Source of the DNA: Lindgomyces ingoldianus
Lineage: Eukaryota > Ascomycota > Dothideomycetes > Pleosporales > Lindgomycetaceae
DNA: 64,000 bases
Reading direction: 5' to 3'
Assembly: GCF_010093535.1 (NCBI RefSeq)
Contig: NW_022985205.1
Location: 12,388 to 76,387, forward strand
Both the position numbers and the translations under genes were made by a program. This document shows, in pieces, positions 23,771-36,902 of this stretch. Below the pieces are notes generated by a model. That model saw nothing but the letters and a program-made list of their open reading frames with translations. It made no database searches and had not been told where the DNA came from. Position 1 is the first letter of the stretch. Every line of letters begins with the position of its first letter.

Positions 23771-24770
23771 GTAATAGTTAGCGCATTAAAGTAGGTTATC
23801 TAGGTTAAAGAATAGTTACAGCATAATACTTAGCAAAGTAGTATTAGACAGGTAATAGATGTATAATAACAACATTTAACTATAGCATGTAACTAATTAC
23901 TAACACACTAATATAGCTAAAAACATAAATAATAGCTAGCTCTAGCTTTTAACATGTTTTTGCCTTTGCAATAGTCTTTCTTTATTACAGTTATGTTACA
24001 GCTATCTAACCTCTAAGTACCCTAAGGGCTTAGCACAGGTATATAGGCTCCTTAGCCTCTGTACCTCTGCCTCTAACCCTAAGGTTTACTCTCTCTTGTT
24101 ACCCCCCTATCCTGCATTCCCTCTCTATAACCTGTGTTTTCTGCTTAATACCTCTTACATCCTCCTCTTTACACTTTGCAGTTTCTAGCGTTGTGTAATA
24201 AAGTAGACGCCCTGCCTACTAAGCTAATACTATGCAACTTTCCCCACTGTACTAAAAGGTACGTACAGGAATACTTAAGCTAAGTATTCTTGCATAGTAA
24301 AATATATATATATAGATAATGCTAAGGCTAGCACTAGCACTAGCAGTTGTCTCTAGTCTAGCCTAAACCTCTATAAGCAAGAGAAGGCCACATGGTTAAC
24401 TATGCCTACTTTGTTACACGTTGCGCCTATTCCTTTTACTGCCTAATACTGCTACGCTATGCCTAATACTGCTACCTAATATCTTTAATTTAATTATTTT
24501 AGCATTAAAGCCCTAGTTGTAGAGCCTTAGCTTGTGTATTTTGTTGCCTCTGCAGGAATTTCTTAGAGTGCTAGGAAGCTCTAGCGCTGCCTCTGCCTCT
24601 GCCTCTGCCTCTCTATTGCTGCAAAGATTAATGTAGTACATGTAATACCTTAACAAGCTGTTTTACTTACATAACTGCTAGTTTAGCTTCTTTAACTACT
24701 GTTTAAATATAGTAGGCTAATGCCTAGAGGTGTTAGTAAGAGATTACCTACTAGTGTTAAGAGATGTATA

Positions 24771-24895
24771 AAGTAAACTATAGTAAATTATAGTAAACTA
24801 CAGTAAATTATAGCAAACTACAGCAAATTATAGCAAACTATAGTAAATTACAGCAAACTATAGCAAATTGCAGCAAACTACAGTAGATTACAGCA
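24771..24895. repeat. Minisatellite of short TAGTAAACTA/CAGCAAATTA units
   Basis: About a dozen tandem units of 10-11 bp alternating between AGTAAACTA and AGCAAATTA forms. Differences between units are mostly C/T. No coding meaning was seen. Confidence 0.7.
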
Positions 24896-24959
24896 GCAGG
24901 CAGCAATCTCTAGTAGATATTAGTTGTGTTACAAGTAGCTCTACATATAGAGAGGGTTA

Positions 24960-25415
24960 TAGGGGGGTAATGTCTCTAGAAAAAAAGCCTTAAAAAGGGC
25001 AGCAATAACTATACATAAGCTAGTGTTAGCATAATAGAAAATTACTAAGCTTTAAGCAGCTAATAAGGCAGCTACATTTAGAAAGGCCTGCGCTTAACAG
25101 ATCTAAAGGAGGTTAGAGCGCGCAGTGACAGGAAGAAGGTAAAGAAGCAAGTGTAAGCTAAAGTAGGTAAGCAATCCTAAAGGCGCTGCAGACAGTGCAA
25201 TTAGACTAGGCATAACATGCAAACATGTAAGCAAGAAGTAGAAGTAGTATCTAAATAATATTCTAAGCTGTACTCTACTCTATAGTGCTAGAGCAGGTTG
25301 TTATAGGCTATAATAAAGTTTATTGTGGTGTAGTCTTAGCAAAAGTAAGCAACTTAGGTGTGTGAGCAACTGCTAATCCCTAACACTGTTAGATTAAAAC
25401 ACTGTTTCTAGGCTT
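24960..25415 (+). mobile_element. 3' fragment of a Fot1/pogo transposon (terminal-repeat family 2)
   Basis: Parallel to 47140-47560, this is the C-terminal end of a pogo-type transposase. It includes a basic stretch and a CCHC zinc-knuckle relic (CRQCN-TRHN-xxC pattern). The right end starts GTCTTAGCAAAAGTAAGCAA and ends after GGTGTGTGAGCAACT, lacking the terminal GTACGT, so the end is truncated. Frames are broken. Confidence 0.65.
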
Positions 25416-25580
25416 CCTAAGATGAATGATGGGTTTAGATATAATGTATAGGATGATGATTGATTGTATTAATTATTTGATCCTTTTTCTGCTCTGCTCG
25501 TGTTGCTCGGCTTTTGTTTTTCCGGTCCGAGTCCCTCGCGCACTAGCCCTATGCGCGACCAGCTTGCAACATGCTGCAAT

Positions 25581-27538
25581 TTGCAGCAACATACTGTTCG
25601 AGCTTATTGCTCGTACTATGTAGCAGCTTTCGTCCAGCGTTCCTCCTGTCTTGACAGTAGGTGCGCATATCTGACAAACACACTGATGCGGCTGATGCAA
25701 ATCCCCGACACACCGATGCGGCTGATGCCAATCCCAACACACCAATGTGGCTGATGCCAATCCCCGACACACTGATGCGGCTGATGCCAATCCCCGACAC
25801 ACCGATGCGGCTGATGCCAATCCCGACACACCAATGTGGCTGATGCCAATCCCCGACACACCGATGTGGCTAGAGAGGTGGAACAGACGCAACTAACTAT
25901 AATTTAAACATGTTTTACACAACGCATGCTAGAGCAAACTGCATGCAAATTAGCATAAAGGTGCACTTACATTAGGTATACATTTTTTTTAAAAAAGAAT
26001 ATAAGAAACACATAAGGTGACAGAGAAACAGCGTTACCGGGGTTTATCTGAAGAAATTCTGACTAACTAGCGCGTCTAAAAGAGGAGATTCTGCTAAACT
26101 TTTCGTTCTGCAAACTCGAATATAATAAGCAGAGCAAGCTCTGCTAAAAAAGATTTTTTAAAAAAAAGAAAAAAAAACAGCCTTATAAAAATGTTATAAA
26201 AGTAAAACTAAAGCTTACTATAAACTAAGCCCCTTAGAATAGTAATGCTGCACTAGTGCAAAAGGAAGATATAAATACTAGAAAAAGTAAAAAGTAAAGA
26301 AAACTTGTATAAAGTCTAAACTAGGTATTTCTAACCTAGAAGAAAAAAAATAATTAGGCCTTATTTATTAAGCTTTATATAAATAGTGTAATTACTACAC
26401 TTAAAAAACTATTTAAAAAATTAGACTATATAAAGATAAACACTTTAATTACTAATAGCACTTTTAAAGTTATAGTGTATAACTTAATAAAGTATAAAAG
26501 TTAAATTTTTAACCTTTACTTTATATAAAAAGTAAAAGGCAAAACAACTTAACTATATAAAAAATCCTGCCTAGTGTTTACTAGCTACTTAAATAAAAAG
26601 AAGAAAGAAATTCTTACTTAATTACTAACTATTTAAAAGATAAGCTAGAAACTACTTTTAGCTATAAAAGTAAGCTTAAAAGCTATATATAAAATGCATT
26701 TTAAACTATATAATATTATATAAGTATATATCTAATTAATAAATAAGCTTATGCGCATACTATATATAAAGCTACTAAAAAAAATGCGCTAAAGCTTTCT
26801 ACTAAATATAATACTCTAGGTTGTACAACTCTTATATAAAGCTGCTAAATTAGGACTGTATTAGTTTAAAACATACTATAACTACTATAAAAAAAAGCTA
26901 TATATGCACATTTTTTTATACAACTCTTACCTTTTAATTACTAATAAAGAAGAGCACACTTTTAGTATTACTAGCTTATAAACAGACAACACTTTAAGTA
27001 TTATAATAAAAGATTTTATATAAAAAGAAAAAAAAAACTATAAAAAGTAAAGTTTTATATAAAAAGTAAAACTATCTTAGTAAAGAAGCAGCTTATTAAG
27101 TTTAATAGTAAAAAAATTAAACTTACATATAATATAGTAGTTCTTACTTAAAAAAAATAAGTAAGCTACTTTTATATAATTAACTTAAAAGATAAAAATG
27201 CTGCATAATAATATATTAAGTAATATGCAAAAGAGGCATATTGTTAAATGGGCTCCGACAGCTAGCTGCTTATAGTATGAGCACTTAAGTAGCAAGAGTA
27301 AGAGTGGTGTACAGTGTGCACAGCGTACAAGGTAGGTAAGGTAAGGGCAACATGTTTCTAGTTCTATTACTCTTGTCTTTCCTCTGTACAGAGGAAAAGG
27401 GGGATATCTAGATGTTCGCGCACAGAGGTTTGCGCACAAGCATTATGTGACATAGATACGTGATCCTGCTTGTGCGCGATCGCTTGTATCCAGGCCGCGA
27501 CGCTGCTGCTGCGTACAGACACTAGCAACTTTTCTTTT
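25581..27538. repeat. Left copy of a near-identical duplication flanking a 10-N gap
   Basis: This segment matches 27549-29448 essentially base for base, including the AT-rich RIPed part. The differences seen are two extra 30-bp minisatellite units, a few minisatellite bases and a poly-T length change. It ends exactly at the 10-N gap (27539-27548). See the finding on a probable unmerged contig overlap. Confidence 0.9.
25675..25870. repeat. 30-bp GC-rich minisatellite (about 7 units)
   Basis: Tandem units of about 29-30 bp with the core CACACCGATGCGGCTGATGC, separated by CAATCCCC. The second copy at 27644-27780 has about 5 units. Because the unit is close to 30 bp, all six frames stay open, which produces spurious repetitive reading frames. 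Confidence 0.9.
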
Positions 27539-27548
27539 NNNNNNNNNN
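27539..27548. other. Assembly gap (10 N)
   Basis: Ten undetermined bases of a size often used as an arbitrary joint between contigs. Confidence 0.99.
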
Positions 27549-29448
27549 TGCAGCAACATACTGTTCGAGCTTATTGCTCGTACTATGTAGCAGCTTTCGT
27601 CCAGCGTTCCTCCTGTCTTGACAGTAGGTGCGCATATCTGACAAACACACTGATGCGGCTGATGCCAATCCCCGACACACCAATGCGGCTGATGCCAATC
27701 CCCGACACACCGATGCGGCTGATGCCAATCCCAACACACCAATGTGGCTGATGCCAATCCCCGACACACCGATGTGGCTAGAGAGGTGGAACAGACGCAA
27801 CTAACTATAATTTAAACATGTTTTACACAACGCATGCTAGAGCAAACTGCATGCAAATTAGCATAAAGGTGCACTTACATTAGGTATACATTTTTTTTTT
27901 AAAAAAGAATATAAGAAACACATAAGGTGACAGAGAAACAGCGTTACCGGGGTTTATCTGAAGAAATTCTGACTAACTAGCGCGTCTAAAAGAGGAGATT
28001 CTGCTAAACTTTTCGTTCTGCAAACTCGAATATAATAAGCAGAGCAAGCTCTGCTAAAAAAGATTTTTTAAAAAAAAGAAAAAAAAACAGCCTTATAAAA
28101 ATGTTATAAAAGTAAAACTAAAGCTTACTATAAACTAAGCCCCTTAGAATAGTAATGCTGCACTAGTGCAAAAGGAAGATATAAATACTAGAAAAAGTAA
28201 AAAGTAAAGAAAACTTGTATAAAGTCTAAACTAGGTATTTCTAACCTAGAAGAAAAAAAATAATTAGGCCTTATTTATTAAGCTTTATATAAATAGTGTA
28301 ATTACTACACTTAAAAAACTATTTAAAAAATTAGACTATATAAAGATAAACACTTTAATTACTAATAGCACTTTTAAAGTTATAGTGTATAACTTAATAA
28401 AGTATAAAAGTTAAATTTTTAACCTTTACTTTATATAAAAAGTAAAAGGCAAAACAACTTAACTATATAAAAAATCCTGCCTAGTGTTTACTAGCTACTT
28501 AAATAAAAAGAAGAAAGAAATTCTTACTTAATTACTAACTATTTAAAAGATAAGCTAGAAACTACTTTTAGCTATAAAAGTAAGCTTAAAAGCTATATAT
28601 AAAATGCATTTTAAACTATATAATATTATATAAGTATATATCTAATTAATAAATAAGCTTATGCGCATACTATATATAAAGCTACTAAAAAAAATGCGCT
28701 AAAGCTTTCTACTAAATATAATACTCTAGGTTGTACAACTCTTATATAAAGCTGCTAAATTAGGACTGTATTAGTTTAAAACATACTATAACTACTATAA
28801 AAAAAAGCTATATATGCACATTTTTTTATACAACTCTTACCTTTTAATTACTAATAAAGAAGAGCACACTTTTAGTATTACTAGCTTATAAACAGACAAC
28901 ACTTTAAGTATTATAATAAAAGATTTTATATAAAAAGAAAAAAAAAACTATAAAAAGTAAAGTTTTATATAAAAAGTAAAACTATCTTAGTAAAGAAGCA
29001 GCTTATTAAGTTTAATAGTAAAAAAATTAAACTTACATATAATATAGTAGTTCTTACTTAAAAAAAATAAGTAAGCTACTTTTATATAATTAACTTAAAA
29101 GATAAAAATGCTGCATAATAATATATTAAGTAATATGCAAAAGAGGCATATTGTTAAATGGGCTCCGACAGCTAGCTGCTTATAGTATGAGCACTTAAGT
29201 AGCAAGAGTAAGAGTGGTGTACAGTGTGCACAGCGTACAAGGTAGGTAAGGTAAGGGCAACATGTTTCTAGTTCTATTACTCTTGTCTTTCCTCTGTACA
29301 GAGGAAAAGGGGGATATCTAGATGTTCGCGCACAGAGGTTTGCGCACAAGCATTATGTGACATAGATACGTGATCCTGCTTGTGCGCGATCGCTTGTATC
29401 CAGGCCGCGACGCTGCTGCTGCGTACAGACACTAGCAACTTTTCTTTT
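27549..29448. repeat. Right copy of the duplication flanking the 10-N gap
   Basis: Begins at the same base (TGCAGCAACATACTG) at which the overlap with the left copy starts, and continues past the point where the left copy stops, into copia element B. It contains the minisatellite with 5 units and, from 29152, the true 3' LTR of element B. Confidence 0.9.
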
Positions 29449-32400
29449 TATCTAAAGAGTTGCCTTCTATACGCGTTACCTCCCTTCTGTCTGTGTAGGT
29501 CTATCTAATTATGTTCTGCCTTTACTCTACCCCTATTTGTTAGGACTTGCCTTAGTAATGCTGTGCGTTAGAGTAGGCTAGTTATGCTATGTAAATAGCT
29601 TTTCTCTTCTTTATTCTTTGCTTTTTAAGCCCTGCTGTACAATCCCCTAGCTCTTTTTTTTTTTTATACAGTGCTAGCAGTAACAGATCCTTATAATAAG
29701 AAAGATAAGTGTGTATAATACAAAAAAAAATAAAATAAAAAGAAATAAGCCTTATATAAAGGTGTTATTAGTCTAGTTAGTCTAAGGCATCTTTGCGCAC
29801 AGGATCTAGCTAGTCCACAGATGCTTCTATCTAGACAGAGAGGCAGTTAGTTAGGACTAATAATTAAAAAGCCTAGTTTAGTGTTTTCTTTATATATGCA
29901 TCTACTAGGTTATTTTTACTATTAATCTACTTAATCTTAGCAATTTCCCTTTTCTTGTACAATTTGTAGAGTAACATAATGTTAATTATAAGTTGCTTTT
30001 TACTAGTAGTGCCTAGCTTAATAAAGTAATTATATAGAGACTTTAAATCTATGCAGATTACTACTAGAATTAGTAGCAGTTTAAGTATTTATATAATTTA
30101 CTATAAAGTTATACTAAAAGTAATTGCATTATTAAACCCTTTAACTATTCTGTACAGTTTGCTAGCAAGGACACTTCTAGTTACTCTTTTACACTTAGTA
30201 GAATTCTAGTGTATAATGTTGCTTAGTATTTTAAAGCAGTTGCTTTACTTTATATAGTTCTTATTACTTAATATAATTAAAAATTTTAGCTATAAGCTAA
30301 GGTTTTTATTATTAGTAAATAATCTATTTATAAAAATAAACAGCTTTGCATAATTAAGCTATAATAGTAGAAAGGTAAGACTGCGCTTACTATTGTCTAT
30401 CTACTATTAGATTTATGCATTAAGTGTGTTAATGTTATTGTGCAAAGGGTCTATAGTTTATGTAGTAATAAACAGGTTAAATGCTGCCTCTAGTTAACAC
30501 ATAAATGTAATATATGCCCCTCTTGCACATTACTTAATATATTATTATGCAGCATTCTTATTCTTTAGGTTAATTATATAAAGGTAGCTTACTTATTCTT
30601 TTTAAGTAAGAACTACTATGTTGTGCGTAAGCTTAATCCTTCTGCTATTAAACTTAATAGGCTGCTTCTCTACTAGAATAGTTTTACCTTTTATATAGAA
30701 CTTTACCTTCTACAGTTTTTTCTCTTCTCTTTGCGCAAAATCTTTTATTATAATGCTTAAAGTATTGTCTGTCTGTAGGCTAGTAATACTAAAAGTGTGC
30801 TCTCTTTTATTAGTAATTAAGAGGTAGAGGTTATATAAAAAGATGTGCATACACAGCTTTTCTTTATAGTAGTTATAGTATGTCTTAAACTAATACAGTC
30901 CTAATTTAGCAGCTTTATACAAGGGTTGTACAACCTAGAGTATTATATTTAGTAGAAAGCTCTAGCGCATCTCCTTTAGTAGCTTTGTGTATAGCGTGCG
31001 CATAAGCTTATTTGTTAATTAGATATATGCTTATGTAATATTACACAGTTTAAAATGCATTTTGTACATAGCTCTTAGGCTTACTTTTATAGCTAGAAGT
31101 AGTCTCTAGCTTATTCTCTAGATAGTTAGTAACTAGGTAAGGATTTCTCTCTTTTCTTTGTCTAAGTAGCTAGTAAACACTAGGCAGAATTTTTTATATA
31201 GTTAGGTTGTTTTGCCTTTTACTTTTTATATAAAGCAAAGGTTAAAAATCTAACTTTTATGCTTTATTAAGTTATACACTATAACCTTAAAAGTGCTGTT
31301 AGTAATTAAAGTGTCTATCTCTATGCAGTCTAATTTCTTAAATAGTTCTCTAGGTGTAGTAATTACACTGTTTATATAAAGCTTAATAGACAAGGCCTAA
31401 TTATTCTTCTTCTTCTAGGTTAGAAATACCTAGTCTAGACTTTATGTAGGTTTCCTTTACCTTTTACTTTTTTTAGTATCTATATCTTCTCTTTGCACTA
31501 GTGCGGCATTGCTATCCTAAGGGGCTTAGTCTGTAGTAGGCTCTAGTTCTGCCTTTATAACATTCTTATAAAGCTGTTCTCTCTTCCTCTTTTTTAGAGG
31601 ATCTCTTTATATAGAGATTAGTTTATCTAGGTTATTTATTACAGGTAAGTTGTCTTTCTTTTTTTCTTTATAGTACAGTTTAACCTGCGTACATTAAAGC
31701 TTTAGTAGGCTATTCTTCTTTTTAATAATAACATCTCTCCCTTTAATACTCTTAATTTTATATAGGCTAGTCTAGCCTTCTTTCTCTCTCTATGCTATAA
31801 TCTCTAAGCTAAGGGGGAGGTTAAGAACTTTATATGTTATAAAGCTATTATAAGTGTTAATTACATAATTAATATTTACTTTTATATAGTCTTTTTAAAG
31901 TATCTTTATTACCTTTTATATAGCGCTTGCTTATGTAATAATATCTAGTAATAGTAGAAAGTTTAGGTTAATTCTTAAGTATGCTCTAAAGACTAGCAGC
32001 GTGGGTACTAGACTATGTAGGCTAGCTGTGTTATTTAGAGCCTTAACTGCTATCTGCAGAATAGCCTTATTATTTATACAGTTACCTAGCTTAGTCTTTA
32101 GGATGTTAAACGCTTGTTAGAGAGGTGTGTGCGCGCGCTTAACCTTTCTAACTACCTAATGTGCTTCTACAGGCATCTGCCTACATGTAGCTCCTATAAT
32201 CTTTGCATAAGCTTAAAAATCCTTTAAAGCAAAGTTTATACTAGAGTTATGCACAATGTAGTCTAGGGGTTCTTAATAGGTGTTAATCTAGCATTTGCAC
32301 AGTGCATCCTAGGTATCTTGTGCAGACATAGATTTTAGGAATGTAGCAGCCTAAAATAATGTGTCTGCATTAATAACATATAAGACATCTTTATTATTAA

Positions 32401-35400
32401 TTTATATAACATTAATAATAACCTTATAGTTAAAGTAAGTGTTATTCTTAATTATAAACTTAAATCTTTACAAGGCCTAGTTATATAGTTAGCAGAGGTA
32501 GTAAAACTTCTTAATCTCTTCTAGCACTGCAGCATTAATATTATAGCTGGCGCTAGTTAGCATCTTCTAGAGTCTCTTTATGCAGGGGTGTCTAAATTAG
32601 TAGTAGAGGTAGTAGAGTTCTAATTTAGTAAAGAAAGACATAGATTCTTTCTTACTAATGTTAAAAAAAAAGTGTCTTTATTTTTATATAATAGGTACTG
32701 TAGTTTTGTCTTTGTGTATAATAATATTTAAAATGTTATTAAAGTATGCCCTAAGTTAGTTAGCATCTGCTAGTAATAGTAGAAATAGTGTTAAAGTCTC
32801 TAAGATGTAGTATGTAACTAGACTAATTAAGTTCTAGATTTGTACAGTACTAATTAATTCCTTTAGTGTCTAGCCTTTAAAGCTAATATCTGTTTAGCTA
32901 GGTGTTTAATTAATTTCTGTACATAAGTTCTCTTATACATACGCCTTAAGTTAGAACTTACTAACAGTAGAGATCTTTACTGCGCCTGTGTCCTATAGTT
33001 TGCCTTAGTATACTGTATAGTATTAGTTATTAAGGATAAACTACTTAGCATATTTCTTAGGTTTAATGCTGTAGATGTCCTCTTCTGTTGCACAGTGTAG
33101 ATAGGCAGTAGAGGTAAGGTAGTTAACAGCTTTTTTAGCATTCTTACCCTTTTATTTTATTTTCTTTACATTATGTAAATTATTTTTTTCTTTAGGGTAA
33201 CCTTTAAAGTTTTAGATGTATAAGGTAATAGCTTTATATAATAAAGTCTTATTATAAAAATCTTTATATAAGGCAACATACTAGTTCTTTACTTGTGTAC
33301 AGTTATTGTAAGGGTAGTTTAATAACTAACATTTTTTTTTATAGCAGACAAAGCACTTCTTTGTCTGTGTACAGTTGTCTCTAGATTATAGCCTAAACCT
33401 AGATAGAGGTCTTCTACATTGTTCTTTTCTGCGTAGAGAGAAGCTTCCTTCTTGTTATGTAGACTCTTATTATGCAGAGTTATATTAGTAGTCTGTGTAG
33501 TATGCATTAGGCAGTTCTTAGAGGTATTAGTTTACCCTTTAGTCTATAGTAACTTAGAGTAATGCCTGTAGGTTGCTAAATAAAGCTTTGCATAAAAGCT
33601 TAATAGTAAACATAGCATGTTCTAGTTCTAGTTATCTTTAACAGGCTTGTACAATAGCAGTGTGCAGTAGAACATTTTCTTAAAATTCTGTTTCTAGTGC
33701 CTTTTATATAAGTGTAAGCTTATTAATTATTGTTTTAAGAACTTTATATAAACTTTTATTAAAGTTCTTTTATTAGCATTATGTAAAGGTTATTATTGTC
33801 TAGTCTGTCTAGTACTAGCTATAGTTTACATTAGTGTTAAAGTAACTACTTAAGGTGTTGTATAAATGCTTCTAGTTATATCTAGGGCCTATGTTATGCA
33901 TATAGTATATATTTGCCTAACCTTCTAGGATGTCTAGAAAGATGTTTGTGTACTAAGTTTTCTAGATATCTAGCTATTAATATAGATTAATAAAGATTCT
34001 TATTTTATCTATAAAAATGTTATATAGTTAACTTGTGTAGTTATTATTTTTTTTTTATGCTTTTTAGAATTATATAATCTTGTTTACTAGAAGTTTTTCT
34101 TTAGTAGTTTCTCTCTAAGGTGGAAGTTTGTACAGGCTGTGATGTAGTATGGATTGTGCAGGTGGTATTAGTGGTGCATACACTACTGCAGGCGGTGGTG
34201 TGTACAATTGAGGGTGTGGAGCAGGCGTTAGGTAGGGTGGCATGTATTGTTTGTACAGTAATCAGTGTAGTGCTGGCTAAGGTGTAGGAGCAGGTGATGC
34301 TAGTACATTTAGTGTTAATAGCAGCATTGTGTTTAGTCTGCTTCTGTGTAGAGCCTTATACAGTAATAAAGGTTACATATAAAGCCTTTCTAGTGTAATT
34401 GCTTTCCCTTATGCTATATTATATAGCTTCTAGGCTTAGGTACCTTTAGTGCCTAGCTGTAGTGTGATTCTCTTGTCCTCTAGCACTTATATAAGCTCCC
34501 TTTTAAATGTGCGGCTAAGTGCTAAGAAGTCTTGTAGTGTCTATTCTTTAAAATTCTCTATGTACGCACTTAGAAGGGTAGCACTTTTCTAAGTTATTAT
34601 GCGTAGATTAGTAATTACGCAACTTATGTATAATTAAGTCTGCAGGCTTATTAGAGCCTCTAACATGTTAATCTTGTTATTCTAGTACTCTAGGCTAGTC
34701 TTGTTCTGTAGTGTTGCCTCTAATATCCCTATGTCCTTTATAAGTTGTTTATATAATAGAAATTGTTTCTTATTCTTCCTGTTATTACGCAGAGTTGTTA
34801 GTTGCTAATAAGATTTTATTATAATAGTATAGTTAATTACTTTTCTAGTAGATTGCGTGGGTACTGCTGTTGTCTAGCTGCTAGGTTGTGCAGCTTTAAT
34901 AGCTTTAGTGTGCGCCTTACACTATCTTCTCTTTACTTTATACAGTAGCAGAGCTTGCTGTGTAATGCAAAGGATTAATATGCTATTATCTAGCTGCTAG
35001 GTTGTGCAGCTTTAGTAGCTTTAGTGTGCGTCTTACACTATCTCCTCTTTACTTTGTACAGTAGCAGAGCTTGCTGTACAATGCAAAGGATTAATCTGCT
35101 ATCCTAAGGGATAGGTAACTAAACAAAGTACCTTGTAGGGTGTAGGTACTCTGCTGTTACTCTTCCTAAGAGATAAGTAACAAAATAAAGTACCTTATAG
35201 AGCGTAGGTACTCTATTATTACTCTTACTAATTTATAGTTAATTAAATTAACTACTAATTAGTATTAAATAAGCTCTAATAGCTAGCTGCTTATAGTATA
35301 AGCACTTAAGTAGCAAGAGTAAGAGTAGTGTACAGTGTGCACAGCGTACAAGGTAGGTAAGGTAAGGGCAATATGTTTCTAGTTCTATTGCTCTTGTCTT

Positions 35401-35542
35401 TCCTCTGTACAGAGGAAAAGGGGGATATCTAGATGTTCGCGCACAGAGGTTCGCGCACGAGCATCATGTGACATAGATACGTGATCCTGCTCGTGCGCGA
35501 TCGCTCGTATCCAGGCCGCGACGCTGCTGCTGCGTACGGACA
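29152..35542 (-). mobile_element. Ty1/copia-type LTR retrotransposon B, full length, nested in A
   Basis: Minus-strand element of 6391 bp. The 5' LTR is 35542-35263 and the 3' LTR 29431-29152, each 280 bp. The flanking 5 bp are CATAT at both ends (29147-29151 and 35543-35547). Reading the minus strand with TAG taken as old CAG gives relics in order. A Cys-containing gag-like segment lies near 33350. The integrase region is about 32700-31650, with RHPCIKRLQKMLT-like and later VPTLLVFRAYLR motifs. Reverse transcriptase (31300-30750) carries VQPLYKAAKLGLY and a decayed QTDD box, and RNase H is at 30450-29850. This is the copia order. It belongs to the same family as element A. It is non-functional as read, and the longest open piece (33507-33319) is only a fragment. 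Confidence 0.87.
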
Positions 35543-36902
35543 CATATATTATATTTATGTGTTAACTAAAAGCAGCATTTAACTTATCTATTACTACATA
35601 AACTATAAACTCTTTATATAATAATATTAACACACTTAACACATAAATCTAATAGTAGATAGAGAATAGTAAGCGCAGTTTTACTTTTCTACTATTTTAG
35701 CTTAATTATGTAAAGCTGTTTATCTTTATAAATAAATTATTTACTAATAATAAAAACCTTAGCTTATAGCTAAAATTTTTAATTATATTAAGTAATAAAA
35801 ACTATATAAAGTAAAGTAACTACTTTAAAATACTAGGCAACATTATATACTAGAATTCTACTAAGTGTAAAAGAGTAACTAAGAGTGTTCTTACTAGTAA
35901 ACTATATAAAATAGTTAAAAAGTTTAATAATGTAATTACTTTTAGTATAACTTTATAGTAAATTATATAAACACTTAAACTACTACTAATCTTAGTAGTA
36001 ATTTATATAAATTTAAAGTTTTTATATAATTACTTTATTAAGCTAGGCACTACTAGTAAAAAGTAACTTATAATTAACATTATGTTACTCTATAAATTAT
36101 ATAAAAAAAGGGAAATTACTAAAATTAAGTAGATTAATAGTAAAAATAACTTAGTAAATGTATATATAAAAAAAACACTAAATTAGGCTTTTTAATTATT
36201 AGTTCTAACTAACTACTTCTCTGTCTAGATAGAAGCATTTATAGACTAGCTAGATCCTGTGCGCAAAGATGCTCTAGACTAACTAGACTAATAACACTTT
36301 TATATAAAGCTTATCTTTTTTTATTTTTTTTATTATTATACACACTTATTTTTTTTATTATAAGGATCTGTTACTGCTAGCACTATACAAAAAAAAAAAG
36401 AGCTAGGGGATTATATAGCAAAGCTTAGAAAGTAAAGGATAAAAAAAAAAGCTATTTATATAGCATAACTAGCTTATTCTAACGCACAGCATTACTAGAG
36501 GCAAGTTCTAATAAATAGAGTAAAGAAAAAGCAAAACATAATTAAATAAACTTACATAGATAAAAAAGAAGTAACATGTATAAAAGGTAACTCTTTAAAT
36601 AAAAAAAAAAGTTACTAGTGTCTATACACAGCAGCAGTGTTGCAGCCTAGATATAAGTAATTGCGCATAAGCAGGATCACATATCTATGTTACATAATGC
36701 TTATGTGTGAACCTCTGTGCGTAAATATCTAGATATTCTTTTTTTTTTTATATAAAGAAAAGATAAGAGTAATAGAACTAGAAACATATTACTTTTACTT
36801 TACCTACTTTATACACTGTGCACACTGTACACCACTCTTACTCTTGCTACTTAAGTGCTTATACTATAAGCAGCTAGCTGTTAGAGCCTATTTAACACTC
36901 TT

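Larger units (their letters stand above)
23552..26146. mobile_element. Composite insertion inside copia element A
   Basis: Comparison with element B shows that A is continuous up to about 23551 and resumes near 26147, so these 2.6 kb are inserted. The block holds a solo LTR (23607-23770), an unassigned CT-rich segment (24000-24700), a minisatellite (24771-24895), a Fot-type 3' end (24960-25415) and a 30-bp minisatellite (25675-25870). Near both edges lie similar AGCAGAGCTTGCT-like motifs in inverted orientation (about 23585 and 26126-26143). These could be ends of a DNA transposon, but class and exact borders are unclear. Confidence 0.55.
18422..36897 (+). mobile_element. Ty1/copia-type LTR retrotransposon A, RIP-decayed and split by nested insertions
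   Basis: The 280-bp left LTR (18422-18701) starts TGTCCGTACGCAGCAGCAGC and the right LTR (36619-36897) starts TGTCTATACACAGC; both end TTTAACA. Each outer edge carries CTCTT (18417-18421, 36898-36902), so these are the two ends of one insertion. A purine-rich tract precedes the right LTR. Interior pieces run in order on the plus strand. A duplicated 5' leader lies at 18790-19260 and integrase relics at 21480-23450. Reverse transcriptase relics are at 26150-27230, and RNase H relics at 35543-36370. Integrase before reverse transcriptase is the copia order. Frames are broken by RIP stops. Inserts are the TRIM-like element (21936-22989), a composite block (23552-26146), a probable assembly duplication, and copia element B (29152-35542). 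Confidence 0.85.

Noticed and set aside
25675..25870. Regular about 30-bp repeats resembling a CRISPR array
   Set aside because: Units are directly adjacent with no unique spacers, and the genome is fungal; it is a minisatellite.
25473..25892. 139-codon minus-strand frame with repeating SHIGVSGIGI-like peptides
   Set aside because: All frames are open because the repeat unit is close to 30 bp. It has no start context and changes length between the two copies.
27185..27439. 84-codon minus-strand frame present twice (also 29095-29349)
   Set aside because: It covers the LTR of copia element B and its false duplicate; not a gene.
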